Shown here in pieces: positions 1 through 8,800 of a stretch of 11,509 nucleotides of DNA. Source of the DNA: Acidobacteriaceae bacterium (lineage in GTDB: Bacteria; Acidobacteriota; Terriglobia; Terriglobales; Acidobacteriaceae); assembly GCA_003140655.1 (NCBI GenBank), contig PLKR01000646.1:2021-13529 (forward strand), read 5' to 3'. Below the pieces are notes generated by a model, which searched no databases, was not told the origin of the DNA, and saw only the letters and a program-made list of their open reading frames with translations. Position 1 is the stretch's first letter, and each line of letters begins with the position of its first letter. The position numbers and the translations under genes are program-made.

Positions 1-1115
1 AGAGAAGAGCCGAGCTTTGTGTGCGGGCCCAGATGCTTGAGGCTCAGGGCGAAGATTGTCGGGAACATGATGGAATGAAAGAACCCGAGCAGGACCAGCG
101 CCCACATAGGCGCCACTCCGTTTCCAAGCAGAACGACCGTGAGGCAGATCAAAGCCGACATTCCGAACAGCGAGAGCAGGCGGGAAGCCGCGATCCGCTT
201 CATGATCGCGGAGCCGGCAAATCTGCCAATCATGAATCCCAGCAGGTGCAGCTTCAGATAATTTGCTGCCTGCTTCTCGGGCAGTCCCGGCATGCTGTAT
301 TGCGCAAAACGGATTACAAAACTGGCGACGCCCACTTGTGCACCGACGTAGAAAAATTGCGCCAGAACGCCTTTCAGCAGATGTTTATACGGCCACAATC
401 CGCGCAGGCCTCCGACTGCGTTCGGTATTTCAGCGTCATCCTCTTCGCGGACTTCAGGCAACTTCGAAAAGAAGATGAGCGCGGCTACTGCAAGGAAGAG
501 TCCTGCGATTACCAGATAGGGCCCTTTAACAGTGTTTGCCTCAGCTATCTGGTAAGCCTGCAGCTGGGCGGGAGTCATGGCGGACAACTGCATGCGCGAA
601 TACTCCACTCCGGAGAGGATGAAGGCAGCCCCAAAAATTGGAGTGACAACGGCGCCGACTGAGTTGAACGATTGAGCAAGGTTCAAGCGACGCTCCGAAC
701 TCTCAGGAGGACCGAGGATCGTCACGTACGGATTTGCCGCTACCTCCAAAACTCCCTGGCCGCACGCCATTACAAACAGGGCAAACAAGAAAGATCCGTA
801 CAGTCTCACCGACGCCGCCGGAATGAACAAGAGGGAGCCTGCGGCACAAGTCAGCAAGCCCACCAGAATTCCCCGTTTGTAGCCGATCTTCTCCATCAGC
901 CAGCCAGCCGGCAGAGCTGCCAGGAAGTAACCACCGAAAAACGCTGTTTGAATCAATGAAGACCGGAAGTCGGAAAGTCGAAACGCCTTCTTCAGGTGGG
1001 GAATCAGGATGTCGTTCAGATTGACGCCGAAAGCCCAGAGAAAAAACAGGCTGGTGACCAGAATCAGTGGCAGAACGTAGCGGCGCTCCGTAATCGGTAC
1101 GGACGGTTTCGTCAT
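1..1115 (-). CDS. fucP: FucP-type L-fucose:H+ symporter (MFS), C-terminus cut by window edge
   Basis: Inner-membrane major facilitator transporter predicted to import L-fucose with protons. 371 codons are visible; E. coli FucP has 438, so roughly the last 60 residues lie off the left edge. Seen: hydrophobic helices throughout; NLND at residues 32-35; LEVAANPY at 123-130; LNLAQSFNS at 144-152; and SIMFPTIFALSL near the cut end, a FucP-family hallmark. D35, E124 and N151 fall at a constant offset of 11 from the E. coli FucP functional residues D46, E135 and N162, so the substrate and proton sites look intact. The ATG at 1115 lies 10 nt after the stop of the upstream dehydrogenase, with GGGAGGG squeezed between them. 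The SD spacing is short (about 3 nt), which suggests translational coupling. Substrate could be another 6-deoxyhexose or aldose, but the adjacent fucose dehydrogenase supports fucose. Confidence 0.92.
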   Translation of the reverse strand, partial: MTKPSVPITERRYVLPLILVTSLFFLWAFGVNLNDILIPHLKKAFRLSDFRSSLIQTAFFGGYFLAALPAGWLMEKIGYKRGILVGLLTCAAGSLLFIPAASVRLYGSFLFALFVMACGQGVLEVAANPYVTILGPPESSERRLNLAQSFNSVGAVVTPIFGAAFILSGVEYSRMQLSAMTPAQLQAYQIAEANTVKGPYLVIAGLFLAVAALIFFSKLPEVREEDDAEIPNAVGGLRGLWPYKHLLKGVLAQFFYVGAQVGVASFVIRFAQYSMPGLPEKQAANYLKLHLLGFMIGRFAGSAIMKRIAASRLLSLFGMSALICLTVVLLGNGVAPMWALVLLGFFHSIMFPTIFALSLKHLGPHTKLGSS

Positions 1116-1125
1116 ATCCCTCCCG

Positions 1126-1902
1126 TTAGGTCAAGGCGCGGTCCAGATGCACATAACCGCCGTCTACAAACAAGTGCTGGCCCGTGATGTGCCCGGCCTT
1201 TGTTGAAAGGAGAAATACCACCATTGCCGCAATCTCATCCGGGGTGGTCATCCGTCTGTCGAGAGGAATCTTGGCTACGACACTCTTCAGTTTTTCCTGT
1301 GGATCGGGAAAGCCATCGAGCCATTGTTGATAGAGTGGAGTCATCACCTCGGCGGGGACGACTGCGTTCACCCGGATACCGTAAGGGAGCAATTCTGCCG
1401 CCCATTCGCGGGTCAAGCCCAAGATCGCGCCCTTGGAGGCCACGTATCCTGATGTGCCGCCCTGTCCGGTAAGGGCTGTTTTCGAACTGATATTGACAAT
1501 TGAGCCGCGTGTTCGCTTCAAATGTGGGAGCGCGTAGTGCGCCATATTGTAGTAATGCAAAAGGTTCCGCTCCAACGAAGAGAGAAACTCCTGAGGGTCG
1601 CCGTGTTCGAGACCGACCTTATCATTGATGCCGGCGTTATTCACGAGCGCATCGATGTGGTCGAAAGTCGCAATCACTTGCTGCACAATCGCCTTGCAGT
1701 TAGTGGCCGGCGAAAGATCCATGGCGATAAAACTGATTTGCAGACCCTGAGCACTGAGCTCCAATTGCTGACACGCCAGCACGTCCCGATCCACAGCAAC
1801 TGCGACGGCGCCTTCCTGGGCGCAGGTCCGCGTGATAGCGGCGCCGATACCTTTTGCGCCGCCCGTCACCAGGACGACCTTGTCTTTGAGTTGCAGGTCC
1901 AT
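1126..1902 (-). CDS. L-fucose dehydrogenase-like short-chain dehydrogenase (SDR)
   Basis: Predicted cytosolic NAD(P)-dependent SDR oxidising L-fucose at C1 to the lactone, the first step of the non-phosphorylating fucose pathway. 258 aa, the normal classical SDR length. Seen: the cofactor motif TGGAKGIG at 13-20, NNAG at 88-91, and an intact catalytic tetrad N113, S140, Y153 (YVASK) and K157. Beyond generic SDR motifs, the N-terminus MDLxLKDKVV, the segment SLERNLLHYYNMAHY, SSKTALTGQGGTSGY, PAEVMTPLY and the ending DGGYVHLDRALT match what I recall of bacterial L-fucose dehydrogenases (Burkholderia/Xanthomonas type). The ATG at 1902 fits the family N-terminus, but no Shine-Dalgarno is visible: the upstream stretch is a tandem copy of the gene's own first codons (see the repeat at 1891-1950). 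It sits 142 nt downstream of the other SDR and 10 nt upstream of fucP. Activity on D-arabinose or L-galactose is also possible, as the family is known to be somewhat promiscuous. Confidence 0.87.
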   Translation of the reverse strand: MDLQLKDKVVLVTGGAKGIGAAITRTCAQEGAVAVAVDRDVLACQQLELSAQGLQISFIAMDLSPATNCKAIVQQVIATFDHIDALVNNAGINDKVGLEHGDPQEFLSSLERNLLHYYNMAHYALPHLKRTRGSIVNISSKTALTGQGGTSGYVASKGAILGLTREWAAELLPYGIRVNAVVPAEVMTPLYQQWLDGFPDPQEKLKSVVAKIPLDRRMTTPDEIAAMVVFLLSTKAGHITGQHLFVDGGYVHLDRALT

Positions 1903-1950
1903 GATTTGCAGATCTATGAGTTGCAGATCTATGAGTTGCAGACGGATGAG
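1891..1950. repeat. Four 15-bp tandem units overlapping the fucose dehydrogenase start
   Basis: Four consecutive 15-mers on the plus strand: TTGCAGGTCCATGAT, TTGCAGATCTATGAG (twice, identical) and TTGCAGACGGATGAG. The first unit carries the start codon and first codons of the dehydrogenase (ATG GAC CTG CAA on the minus strand). The others repeat these five codons upstream in the same frame, with ATA or ATC where the ATG would be. The frame stays open back to a TGA at 1969-1971. The repeats occupy the place where a ribosome binding site would be expected. Confidence 0.85.
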
Positions 1951-1955
1951 ACTAG

Positions 1956-2021
1956 CAGTGGTCAGTGATCAGTGGTCAGTGAAAACCATCCTGGGGAATC
2001 CGGGTTGACTGGCCACTGATC
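1956..2021. repeat. GTCAGTG-type direct repeat with an inverted partner
   Basis: CAGTGGTCAGTG occurs at 1956-1967 and again at 1970-1981 (14-bp period). GATCAGTGGTCAGT at 1967-1980 is the reverse complement, with one mismatch, of ACTGGCCACTGATC at 2008-2021, leaving a 27-nt loop. The whole lies in the 142-nt gap between the two dehydrogenase genes. It could be a dispersed intergenic repeat, an mRNA-stabilising stem-loop or a weak attenuator; no T-tract follows on the minus strand, which argues against a classical terminator. Confidence 0.7.
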
Positions 2022-2044
2022 GCGGGCCATTGGCTACTGATTTT

Positions 2045-2836
2045 CTAGCCGCGCAGATTCAGGAAACCTCCGTCAATCGGGTAGTCCGAGCCCGTGATGA
2101 ACGACGCCTCGTCCGAGCAAAGATATAGAGCAAGGGCGGCAATCTCCTCGGGCTGAGCCATTCTCCCAATGGGCTGCGATTTTTCCAGCTTTTCAAACAT
2201 CTCTTGTTCTTTGCCGGGATAGTTACGGTGCAGGAAACCATCGACAAACGGTGTATGGACTCTTGCCGGCGAAATGCAATTGCAGCGAATGTTGTGGGCC
2301 AGGTAGTCCTTGGCCACAGAGTATGTCATCGCTACCACCGCGCCTTTACTCATGGAATAAGCAAAACGATCGGCGAGGCCCGACGTACCGGCAATGGATG
2401 CCATGTTCAAAATGATGCCGCCTCCGTTAGCTTTCATGTGGGCCGCGGAAGCATGCATGCAGTTGTACATGCCCTTGACGTTTACGGAGAAAACTCTGTC
2501 AAACTCGGCTTCCGGAGTACCTTCCAGGTTACCAATGTGGGAAATTCCGGCGTTGTTCACCAGGATGTGAACGCGTCCCTCTTGAAATACCTCGTTGAAA
2601 GCTGCCTTCACACTATTGTGCTGGGCTACGTCGCAGCTATAGGCTTTCGCGTTGCCGCCAGTGGATACAATTTCGCTTGCAACCGTTTTTGCAGCGTTCT
2701 CGTCGATGTCCAGCACGCGGACGCAGGCTCCGCTACTGGCAAACCTTTGAGCGACTGCGCGGCCGATGCCGCTAGCCCCTCCCGTAACTACGGCAAGTTT
2801 GCCGTCGAGGCGAAAAGAGTGTGAATTACCCTTCAG
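2045..2836 (-). CDS. Probable 2-keto-3-deoxy-L-fuconate dehydrogenase (SDR), apparent CTG start
   Basis: Classical SDR, predicted to oxidise 2-keto-3-deoxy-L-fuconate at C4 with NAD, a later step of the non-phosphorylating fucose pathway. From a CTG at 2836 the product is 263 aa: TGGASGIG at 18-25, acidic D43 at the end of beta-2 (NAD preference), NNAG at 94-97, and tetrad N119, S147, Y160 (YSMSK), K164. The C-terminal stretch PIGRMAQPEEIAALALYLCS and the ending YPIDGGFLNLRG resemble this enzyme class as I recall it. No ATG, GTG or TTG lies in frame upstream of the glycine motif. The next usable start, GTG at 2716, would drop the whole cofactor loop and cannot make a working enzyme. CTG at 2836 lies 6 nt after GGGAGG, an ideal arrangement. 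It follows the TPR gene by 34 nt. The SDR assignment is near certain; the substrate is inferred from family resemblance and context. Confidence 0.8.
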   Translation of the reverse strand: MKGNSHSFRLDGKLAVVTGGASGIGRAVAQRFASSGACVRVLDIDENAAKTVASEIVSTGGNAKAYSCDVAQHNSVKAAFNEVFQEGRVHILVNNAGISHIGNLEGTPEAEFDRVFSVNVKGMYNCMHASAAHMKANGGGIILNMASIAGTSGLADRFAYSMSKGAVVAMTYSVAKDYLAHNIRCNCISPARVHTPFVDGFLHRNYPGKEQEMFEKLEKSQPIGRMAQPEEIAALALYLCSDEASFITGSDYPIDGGFLNLRG

Positions 2837-2842
2837 AAAAGA

Positions 2843-2848
2843 CCTCCC
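2843..2848 (-). promoter_or_regulatory. Shine-Dalgarno GGGAGG supporting a CTG start
   Basis: On the minus strand GGGAGG is followed by TCTTTT and then the CTG at 2836-2834. The 6-nt spacing is optimal. This site decides the start of the downstream dehydrogenase, since an in-frame TAG lies only a few codons further upstream and no conventional start codon precedes the NAD-binding motif. Confidence 0.65.
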
Positions 2849-2870
2849 TATTTCGGTCTAAGGCTCAAAT

Positions 2871-5561
2871 CTACTTGACCTGCTCCTCATGTGCGCGCTC
2901 AAGCATGGCTAACGCGTTTTGTGCATCGGCGTCGTCGGGCGCCAGTTGTAGTGCAGTGCGCAACTCCTTCTTCGCTTCGCCGATGTTTCCGGTTCGCCCG
3001 TAAAACAACCCCAGATTCTTGTGCAGGTGAGCGCTTTGCGGGCAGTTACCGCAAAGCTGAATAGCCTCGTTCATTTGCTCCACAGCTTGAGGCCAATTCT
3101 GAGCATTGGCCGCTTCCAGCGCGAAGTTTCCCAGCTCCGAAACTCGATCGGCGACCTGCTGGCTCTTCTGCAGCGTATCGAAGCGATCCTGGTACTGTTT
3201 CGCTTCGGGATCATGAATCTTGTTCAAAGACTTGGCCAGGTTGTACAGGGCTTGGGAATGATTCGGATCGGCTTGCACCGCCGCTTTCCAATGCTGAATG
3301 GCCGCAAGGCTGTCACCCGAGTGCTCCATGTTCTGCCCGAGGAGGTATTGCGCATCGGCATTGTCCGGCTGTGCTGCAACTACTTTCTCCAGAAGCACGG
3401 TTGACCGCTCCACTTGGTTTTCCTGTTTTGCCGTGAGAGCGAGGAAGTAGAGCGCACCAGCATCATCCGGCCGCAAGCGAATTGCGGTTTGAAGTTCCCT
3501 GTCCGCGTCTTCATACGTGCCAGTCTCGAAGAAAAATCGGCCCAGATTGTAATGAGCGGCGGCAAGCTTTGGATCGAGCCGGGCGGCTTCAGAAAACTCC
3601 TTGAACCCTCCCGGACGGTCGAACTGATCGACCAGCGCGATCCCCAAGTTAAGGTGGGCTTGCGCGGAGGCCGGTTCGAGCGTCACCGCCTTCTGAAAGC
3701 TCTTCACGGCTTCGGCACCGTGCCCTGTCTTGGCCTGGAGCATCCCTAACGCGGCATAAGCATCCGGATAGTTTGCGTCTACTCCGATAGCCGTGCGAAA
3801 TTGCTGTTCGGCTTCTGAGAACGCTCCCTGTTGTGCCATGAGTAGCCCGAGGTTGATGTAAGCCTTCGCGTACCTGGGATCATTCTTTATAGCCTGCTGA
3901 AACAGCGCCGCAGCTTCGGCATTCTTGCCCTGTTGACTGTAGAGCACACCGAGGTTGCTCTGTGCTTCGGAGAACCTGGGATCAATCGCCAATGTCTTCC
4001 TGAAGCGCCGCTCCGCGTCGGCTTGCTGTCCGCTGCGCAAGGCAAGCAACCCCAACTGATTTTGCGCAACCGCAAGATTGGGATTCAACTCGACAGTTCT
4101 CGCCAGCTCTTTCCGCTCCGAAGGGAAGTCTGCCAGTCTGTCTAAAGCGAGCGACAGGTTGTAATGGAGTTTCGCGTCCAGAGGGCTGAGTTGCAGAGCG
4201 CTTTGATAACTTTCAGCGGCTGCCTTCGCATTTCCCGCCGAGAGATACTCGCTTGCCTTTTCATTGAATCTGGCAATTGCACTTTCTTTGTCACTATCTG
4301 ATTTCAGAGCAGCCAGCTTGGCTCTTTCGACACGAGCCCCTTCTTTATCGCCCGTTTGTTCCAATAGCAAAACAAGTTCGTTGTGAGCCGAAATGTCGGA
4401 TGGATTGATGCGCTCGGCAGCTTTCAACTGGGGGATGGCCGCATCTATTTGTCCCGTGTTTGCCAGCAGCATTCCAAGATCGAAGCGGATTGCCGCATTT
4501 CTTGGATCAAGAACAGCCGCGCGCTCCAGCGCATGGACTGCCGCGTCCGAGCTCTTGAGTCCCTGATACGCCTGGCCTAGCGCATAGAAACCTTGAGAGT
4601 CCTGCGGTTGGTGACGGGTGTACTCCAGCACAACCGGAGCCGCATCAGAATACTTCTGCAGGGAAATCAAAACTTGCCCGAGAGCGATTCTGGCCGGATC
4701 CATGCCTTGGTCCAGCCGCAGCGCTTCACGGAATTCTGTCAAAGCACCTTCTTCGTCCGTAGAGGGGCCGTGCCTGGCATAGACCAACCCCAGATTAAAA
4801 TGGGCATCGGCAGAATCGGGTTGAGCGGCAACGAGATGCTTAAGCGTCGCTAAAGCTTTCTCCATCTCGCCGTTTGCAGCGTACGCGAGGCCCAGCGCAG
4901 CCTGCACCGGCTCAGCCTGGTCCGGAGGCGCCTGCTTAACAGCATCTTCCAGGCACGCAACTGCCGCCTGGGGCTCGCCTTCGGTGATTAAGACTTCACT
5001 CAGCTTAATCGCGCCGGGAGCAAAATGTGGATCAATCTTCAGAACGGAGCGAAATTGTTCTTCCGCGGTTCCTAACTTCTTCTCGTCTTCAAATACACTT
5101 CCCAGAGCGAAATGGGAGCTCACGGAATCCGGTTTCTGCTGAGTTGCAGTTTGCAGCTCATGCACGGCCCGCGCTCGATCTCCCTTTCGAAGAAGCGCAA
5201 GGGCTAGGTTATAGTGAGCTTCCCAATTCTGGTCTCCCAGGTTGAGAGCGACTTCGAAAGCGGCGACACCGCACGACACCCGGTCCGCCTGGGCGTATAA
5301 GACTCCCAACGTGTTGTAGGCCCCAGCCGTGGGATGATCGCGAACACTCTCCAGCAAGGCGGTGATCTTCTCGGAAGGATGACTCTGGTCCAGACACGAC
5401 TTGGGTAAAGCGGGCGGATGGGCCGCAGGCGCTGCTTGGCCCGGCGCCGCATTCTGTGCCGTGACCGAGAGCGCGCCCGCCAGTGTTATCAGGACACTCA
5501 GCTCCACGAGCGAATACCTTCCCGGTCGAGCGCGTTCTATCCTAGCCGCCAACATCTCCAA
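2871..5561 (-). CDS. Secreted protein built of about twenty TPRs (receptor-linked)
   Basis: Function unknown. An 896-aa solenoid, probably exported. Residues 1-36 look like a signal peptide: arginine-rich start, hydrophobic LSVLITLAGALSV, and a plausible cut after VTA. There is no lipobox cysteine. After an Ala/Pro linker, TPR units run almost without break from about residue 78 to 790 (typical NLGLVYAR, NLGVLYSQQG and NPxxAxA signatures), with a charged linker around 405-430 and a final TPR block from about 803 to 890. Cysteines are few: C56, C97, C203 and a CGNC pair at 837-840, which lacks the histidine of a haem motif. The start is either TTG at 5561 or ATG at 5555; neither has a strong SD and the difference is two residues. 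It lies between the TonB receptor and the fucose catabolic genes, so a role in ligand binding, scaffolding or complex assembly at the outer membrane is plausible but inferred. SusD of Bacteroidetes is also TPR-based, though there is no visible SusD homology. Confidence 0.87.
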   Translation of the reverse strand: MEMLAARIERARPGRYSLVELSVLITLAGALSVTAQNAAPGQAAPAAHPPALPKSCLDQSHPSEKITALLESVRDHPTAGAYNTLGVLYAQADRVSCGVAAFEVALNLGDQNWEAHYNLALALLRKGDRARAVHELQTATQQKPDSVSSHFALGSVFEDEKKLGTAEEQFRSVLKIDPHFAPGAIKLSEVLITEGEPQAAVACLEDAVKQAPPDQAEPVQAALGLAYAANGEMEKALATLKHLVAAQPDSADAHFNLGLVYARHGPSTDEEGALTEFREALRLDQGMDPARIALGQVLISLQKYSDAAPVVLEYTRHQPQDSQGFYALGQAYQGLKSSDAAVHALERAAVLDPRNAAIRFDLGMLLANTGQIDAAIPQLKAAERINPSDISAHNELVLLLEQTGDKEGARVERAKLAALKSDSDKESAIARFNEKASEYLSAGNAKAAAESYQSALQLSPLDAKLHYNLSLALDRLADFPSERKELARTVELNPNLAVAQNQLGLLALRSGQQADAERRFRKTLAIDPRFSEAQSNLGVLYSQQGKNAEAAALFQQAIKNDPRYAKAYINLGLLMAQQGAFSEAEQQFRTAIGVDANYPDAYAALGMLQAKTGHGAEAVKSFQKAVTLEPASAQAHLNLGIALVDQFDRPGGFKEFSEAARLDPKLAAAHYNLGRFFFETGTYEDADRELQTAIRLRPDDAGALYFLALTAKQENQVERSTVLLEKVVAAQPDNADAQYLLGQNMEHSGDSLAAIQHWKAAVQADPNHSQALYNLAKSLNKIHDPEAKQYQDRFDTLQKSQQVADRVSELGNFALEAANAQNWPQAVEQMNEAIQLCGNCPQSAHLHKNLGLFYGRTGNIGEAKKELRTALQLAPDDADAQNALAMLERAHEEQVK

Positions 5562-5739
5562 TGGCCTTCAGGCTTGCAGTTACTCCGATCATCCGCCAAC
5601 TGCATCGTCCCTGGGCACGATTCATCTCTGTGCCACAGGGCCCGGCAAACTTGTGCTCGCATAAAGTGTAGCGCCTAGAAGAGTTACTCTGCCGGTCAAA
5701 GTGAAAAAGTTTGCATGCCCGATCTACTCAAGAAACGTT

Positions 5740-5781
5740 GGGCGGGCGTTCCCGCCCTTCTGTTAGCTGAACACGCCCGCC
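5740..5781 (-). terminator. GC-rich hairpin with a competing arm after the receptor gene
   Basis: GGGCGGG (5740-5746), loop CGTT, CCCGCCC (5751-5757) form a perfect 7-bp stem in the 259-bp gap between the receptor stop and the TPR gene. The arm 5741-5749 can alternatively pair over 9 bp with ACGCCCGCC at 5773-5781. In the minus direction the stem is followed by AACGTTTCTTG, a poor U-tract. It could therefore be a partial terminator, attenuator or 3'-end stabiliser lowering downstream expression. A weaker 5-bp stem (CTGCC/GGCAG, 5802-5817) abuts the receptor stop. I saw no convincing promoter or gene in the rest of 5562-5820. Confidence 0.4.
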
Positions 5782-5820
5782 TCAATGTCATGCTCGTCTG
5801 ACTGCCGCCGTTGGCAGCGC

Positions 5821-8800
5821 TCAAAAATAAAGCTTGAGTCCGAACTGCAGTTGTCGAGCCGTATTTGCAGTGCTCGTGACCGTCCCGAAGTTTGGAGCCT
5901 CCATACTGGTGACCGGGATTGCCCAAACTGGAGTATTTGTAGCATTGAATATCTCGAAGCGAAATTCCACTCGAAATCGTTCCGTAATCGGGAATTGGCG
6001 GAAGATCGAAAGGTCCAAGTTCTTGTACCAGTCCGAACGCAGCGAATCCCGTCCCAAGTCCCCAAACGTATCCGCAGCCGGGTATTGGAAAGCTGGGACG
6101 TTAATCCACTCGGCGGGGGATTTACTACTGGGATATGGGCTGCCAACCAGATTGGCGCGCTCGTAGCCATATCCATTGCCGTAGTTGTAGTTACCCGTCT
6201 GTGCGATGTCTTTACCGCTTCCTGCATCGAAAGCGGTTCCCGAATTGAATGAGAGAACGCCGTTCAGGTTCCAGCCCCCAACTAACGCGTTCACAACGGG
6301 ACTGCCCGAGGAAAACTTGCCGCCTTTCCCGAAGGGCAATGCATAAACCCAAGCGGCAGAAAAGATTTGCGGAAGGTCGGTAGCGGAAGGACCCTTATCA
6401 GCTTGCAGGTTGTACGGATTTTGAATGGAGCAGCCTTCAACTCCATACCATCCAGAACAGCCAAGATCCAAGCTCTTCGACCAAGTGTACGAGATCAGGT
6501 ACGTAAGGCCGTGTTGCTGCCTGCCGTTCAGTGAGACCTGCAAAGCGTTATAGGTGCTTCTGCCCTGGCTTCGATCATAGGCGGTCGCACCGATGTATGG
6601 AAAAGGCGCTCCGCAGTTGAAGTCGTTGGGATTTGCGGCGTAGGAGGGACAGCCAACGTTTCCGCCAGCAGCCATGGCCACGTTATAAGCGCCGCCAATA
6701 TCCAAGCGTCTACCAACCGAACCGACGTAATTGACTGTCAGCACATCTTTGGAAGTTACTTGTTGCTGGATGCCGAAGTTCCACTGATCGGCATAGGGCC
6801 TCTTCAGATACGGATCGGCAAACCAGGTTGATTGGGTGAAGGGTGTCGGCCCAGTGACGGGAGGACCACTGCCCTGGTTGAGAGGATCTTCTGCCGTCGT
6901 AGTCGGAGGGCCAGTGGTTACCGGGTTAATATTGCTGGCTCCGAGCTGGTCCAGGCTGGGCCAGGTGCCTTCGTAGTTTTGCGCAGTTTGAGTGATCGCT
7001 GCCCAGTTGTCAAAGAATCTCCCGTAGCCGGCACGCAGAACGGTGTTGGGCAGCAACTGATAGATAAAACCGACCCGCGGTTGGATATCGTTGTAATCGG
7101 TGTGGAATATCGCACCACCGCCTAGGGGCGTTACCAGCACATTTGCGGGAAGCACGCCACCGGGGATGCAGGGAGCCGCATTGGTCTGCAAGCACGAGGG
7201 AGCGTTGTGCGCCAGAATATACGTTCCGTTCGTGAAATCCATGTCGCCTACGTAATAGTTGTCGTTCGGACTGTTCCCATAGATGGGCATGAGCGTGATG
7301 TCGTAGCGCAAACCGAAATTCACATTCAGTTTGTCGGTCACCTTCCACTGATCCATGGCATAAAATCCGTCCACCCAGCCACCGTGAGTGGTTTCCACCA
7401 CATTGCGGCGTGAAGCATTGTTGGGATCGCCCAAAAGAAACGATGCAATAGCGTTGCCCCCTGAAAGGTCCACAGGGTTTGCCGTATTTGCTGCGGCAAA
7501 CTGGACACTTGAGTTCAGATATAGTGCGTTGGTGTTGTTGCTGGTAAAATTTCCTCCCGCTTTGAACGTGTGGCGTCCGATGGTTTTTGTGAAATCACCT
7601 CCGTATTCCCAGATGTCCGACACGTGCGTGTCGTCAGTCTGGGCGGCGCCGTGCGCGCTGGGGTCTGGGTTACCGATGTAACCCTTGATTACAACCTCCG
7701 GGATCATCGAAACGTCACCTTTGAAATTTCCCGCAAAGTTCTGGTTAAACAGTTGCGTGCCCAAGCTGGGACTGCCCTTCGCAAACTGGGAGCCCTGATC
7801 GATATTCACGCTGTTGCGTCCAAAGTGGAGTTCGGCCAGCATACTCCCGGAAAACAAGTGCACGTAGTTAAGGGCTAGGTTGTAGCCATCGGTTACTTGA
7901 TCGTGCAACAGTCCGGCAAAACCACCCGATCCGGTAACCGGCTGCCGGAAGCTGCTGTAGCGCGCCCAGACGTTGTCATGGTAGCTGAACTGGTGATCCA
8001 ATCGTCCGCTGCCTTCGTCCTGACGCGTGACGCTCTTGGTGGTGTCAAGCCCATTGTTTGGGTCGGTAGGAGTGGGAGTTAGGTTTGGCGCGGGGAACAA
8101 CGTTTGTGCGTAATTGACCATGTTCTGGTCAATCATGCTGGTAGGTATCTGGTTGCAGGGCGTCCCCGCGGCCTGAATATTGCCAGGCGCTGGCTCGGGG
8201 TTCCCTGACGGGTCGCACATGAAGGCCTGCCCGCTGTAGGGATTGTAAATTTGCCCGCTGATTCCGGTGAGATTCCCCGCCAGCTGTGCCGCGGTTGGTA
8301 TGTAGTATTGGTTGGAAGCGGCTGCGTGTCTCCGAAAGCCCTCATAGCTGAGGAAGAAAAATGTTTTCCTTGGATGTTCGCCAGGAATGGGAAGCGGACC
8401 GCCAAAAGTCGCGCCGAACTGATTTTGCTGGAACTCGGGCTGGTTGGTCGACAGGGTCTGTTCGGCCGTTGTGAGGCCCGGGTAGACGATGTCGGCGTCA
8501 GTGGCTTTATTTCGCAGGAACTCCCAGCCAGACCCGTGGAACTGCGATGTCCCGGATTTGGTGACCACGTTGACCACTCCGCCCATTACGCCGCCAAACG
8601 ATGCATCGTCATTGTGCGTTTGCACTTTGAACTCCTGGATGTCGTCAACAATCGGAGCGACGGCGTACGTGCCGCCGAAAGACCCTTGATTATTTACGCC
8701 GTCCAGCAAGAATAAGTTGCTGCGGTTGGACTGGCCGTTCACTGACGGGTAGGAAAACGTACCGATGGGGTTCGACCAGATGCCGCCGCCGGTGGCGCTG

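Noticed and set aside
21..662. 213-codon plus-strand open frame at the left edge
   Set aside because: It is fully antisense to the FucP-like transporter. Its predicted protein is low-complexity, charged and unlike any known fold.
1522..1968. 148-codon plus-strand open frame
   Set aside because: Antisense to the fucose dehydrogenase. Its repetitive tail is just the 15-bp tandem repeat read on the other strand.
1891..2021. CRISPR array
   Set aside because: The tandem units are adjacent with no spacers, the repeats are only 12-15 bp, and no cas gene is present.
2204..2824. 206-codon plus-strand open frame
   Set aside because: It lies antisense to the clear SDR gene at 2045-2836, shows no family motif, and is best explained as the mirror of a GC-biased coding strand.
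3041..3053. CGNC pair in the TPR protein as a haem c site
   Set aside because: The residue after the second cysteine is proline, not the histidine needed for CxxCH, so no haem attachment is claimed.
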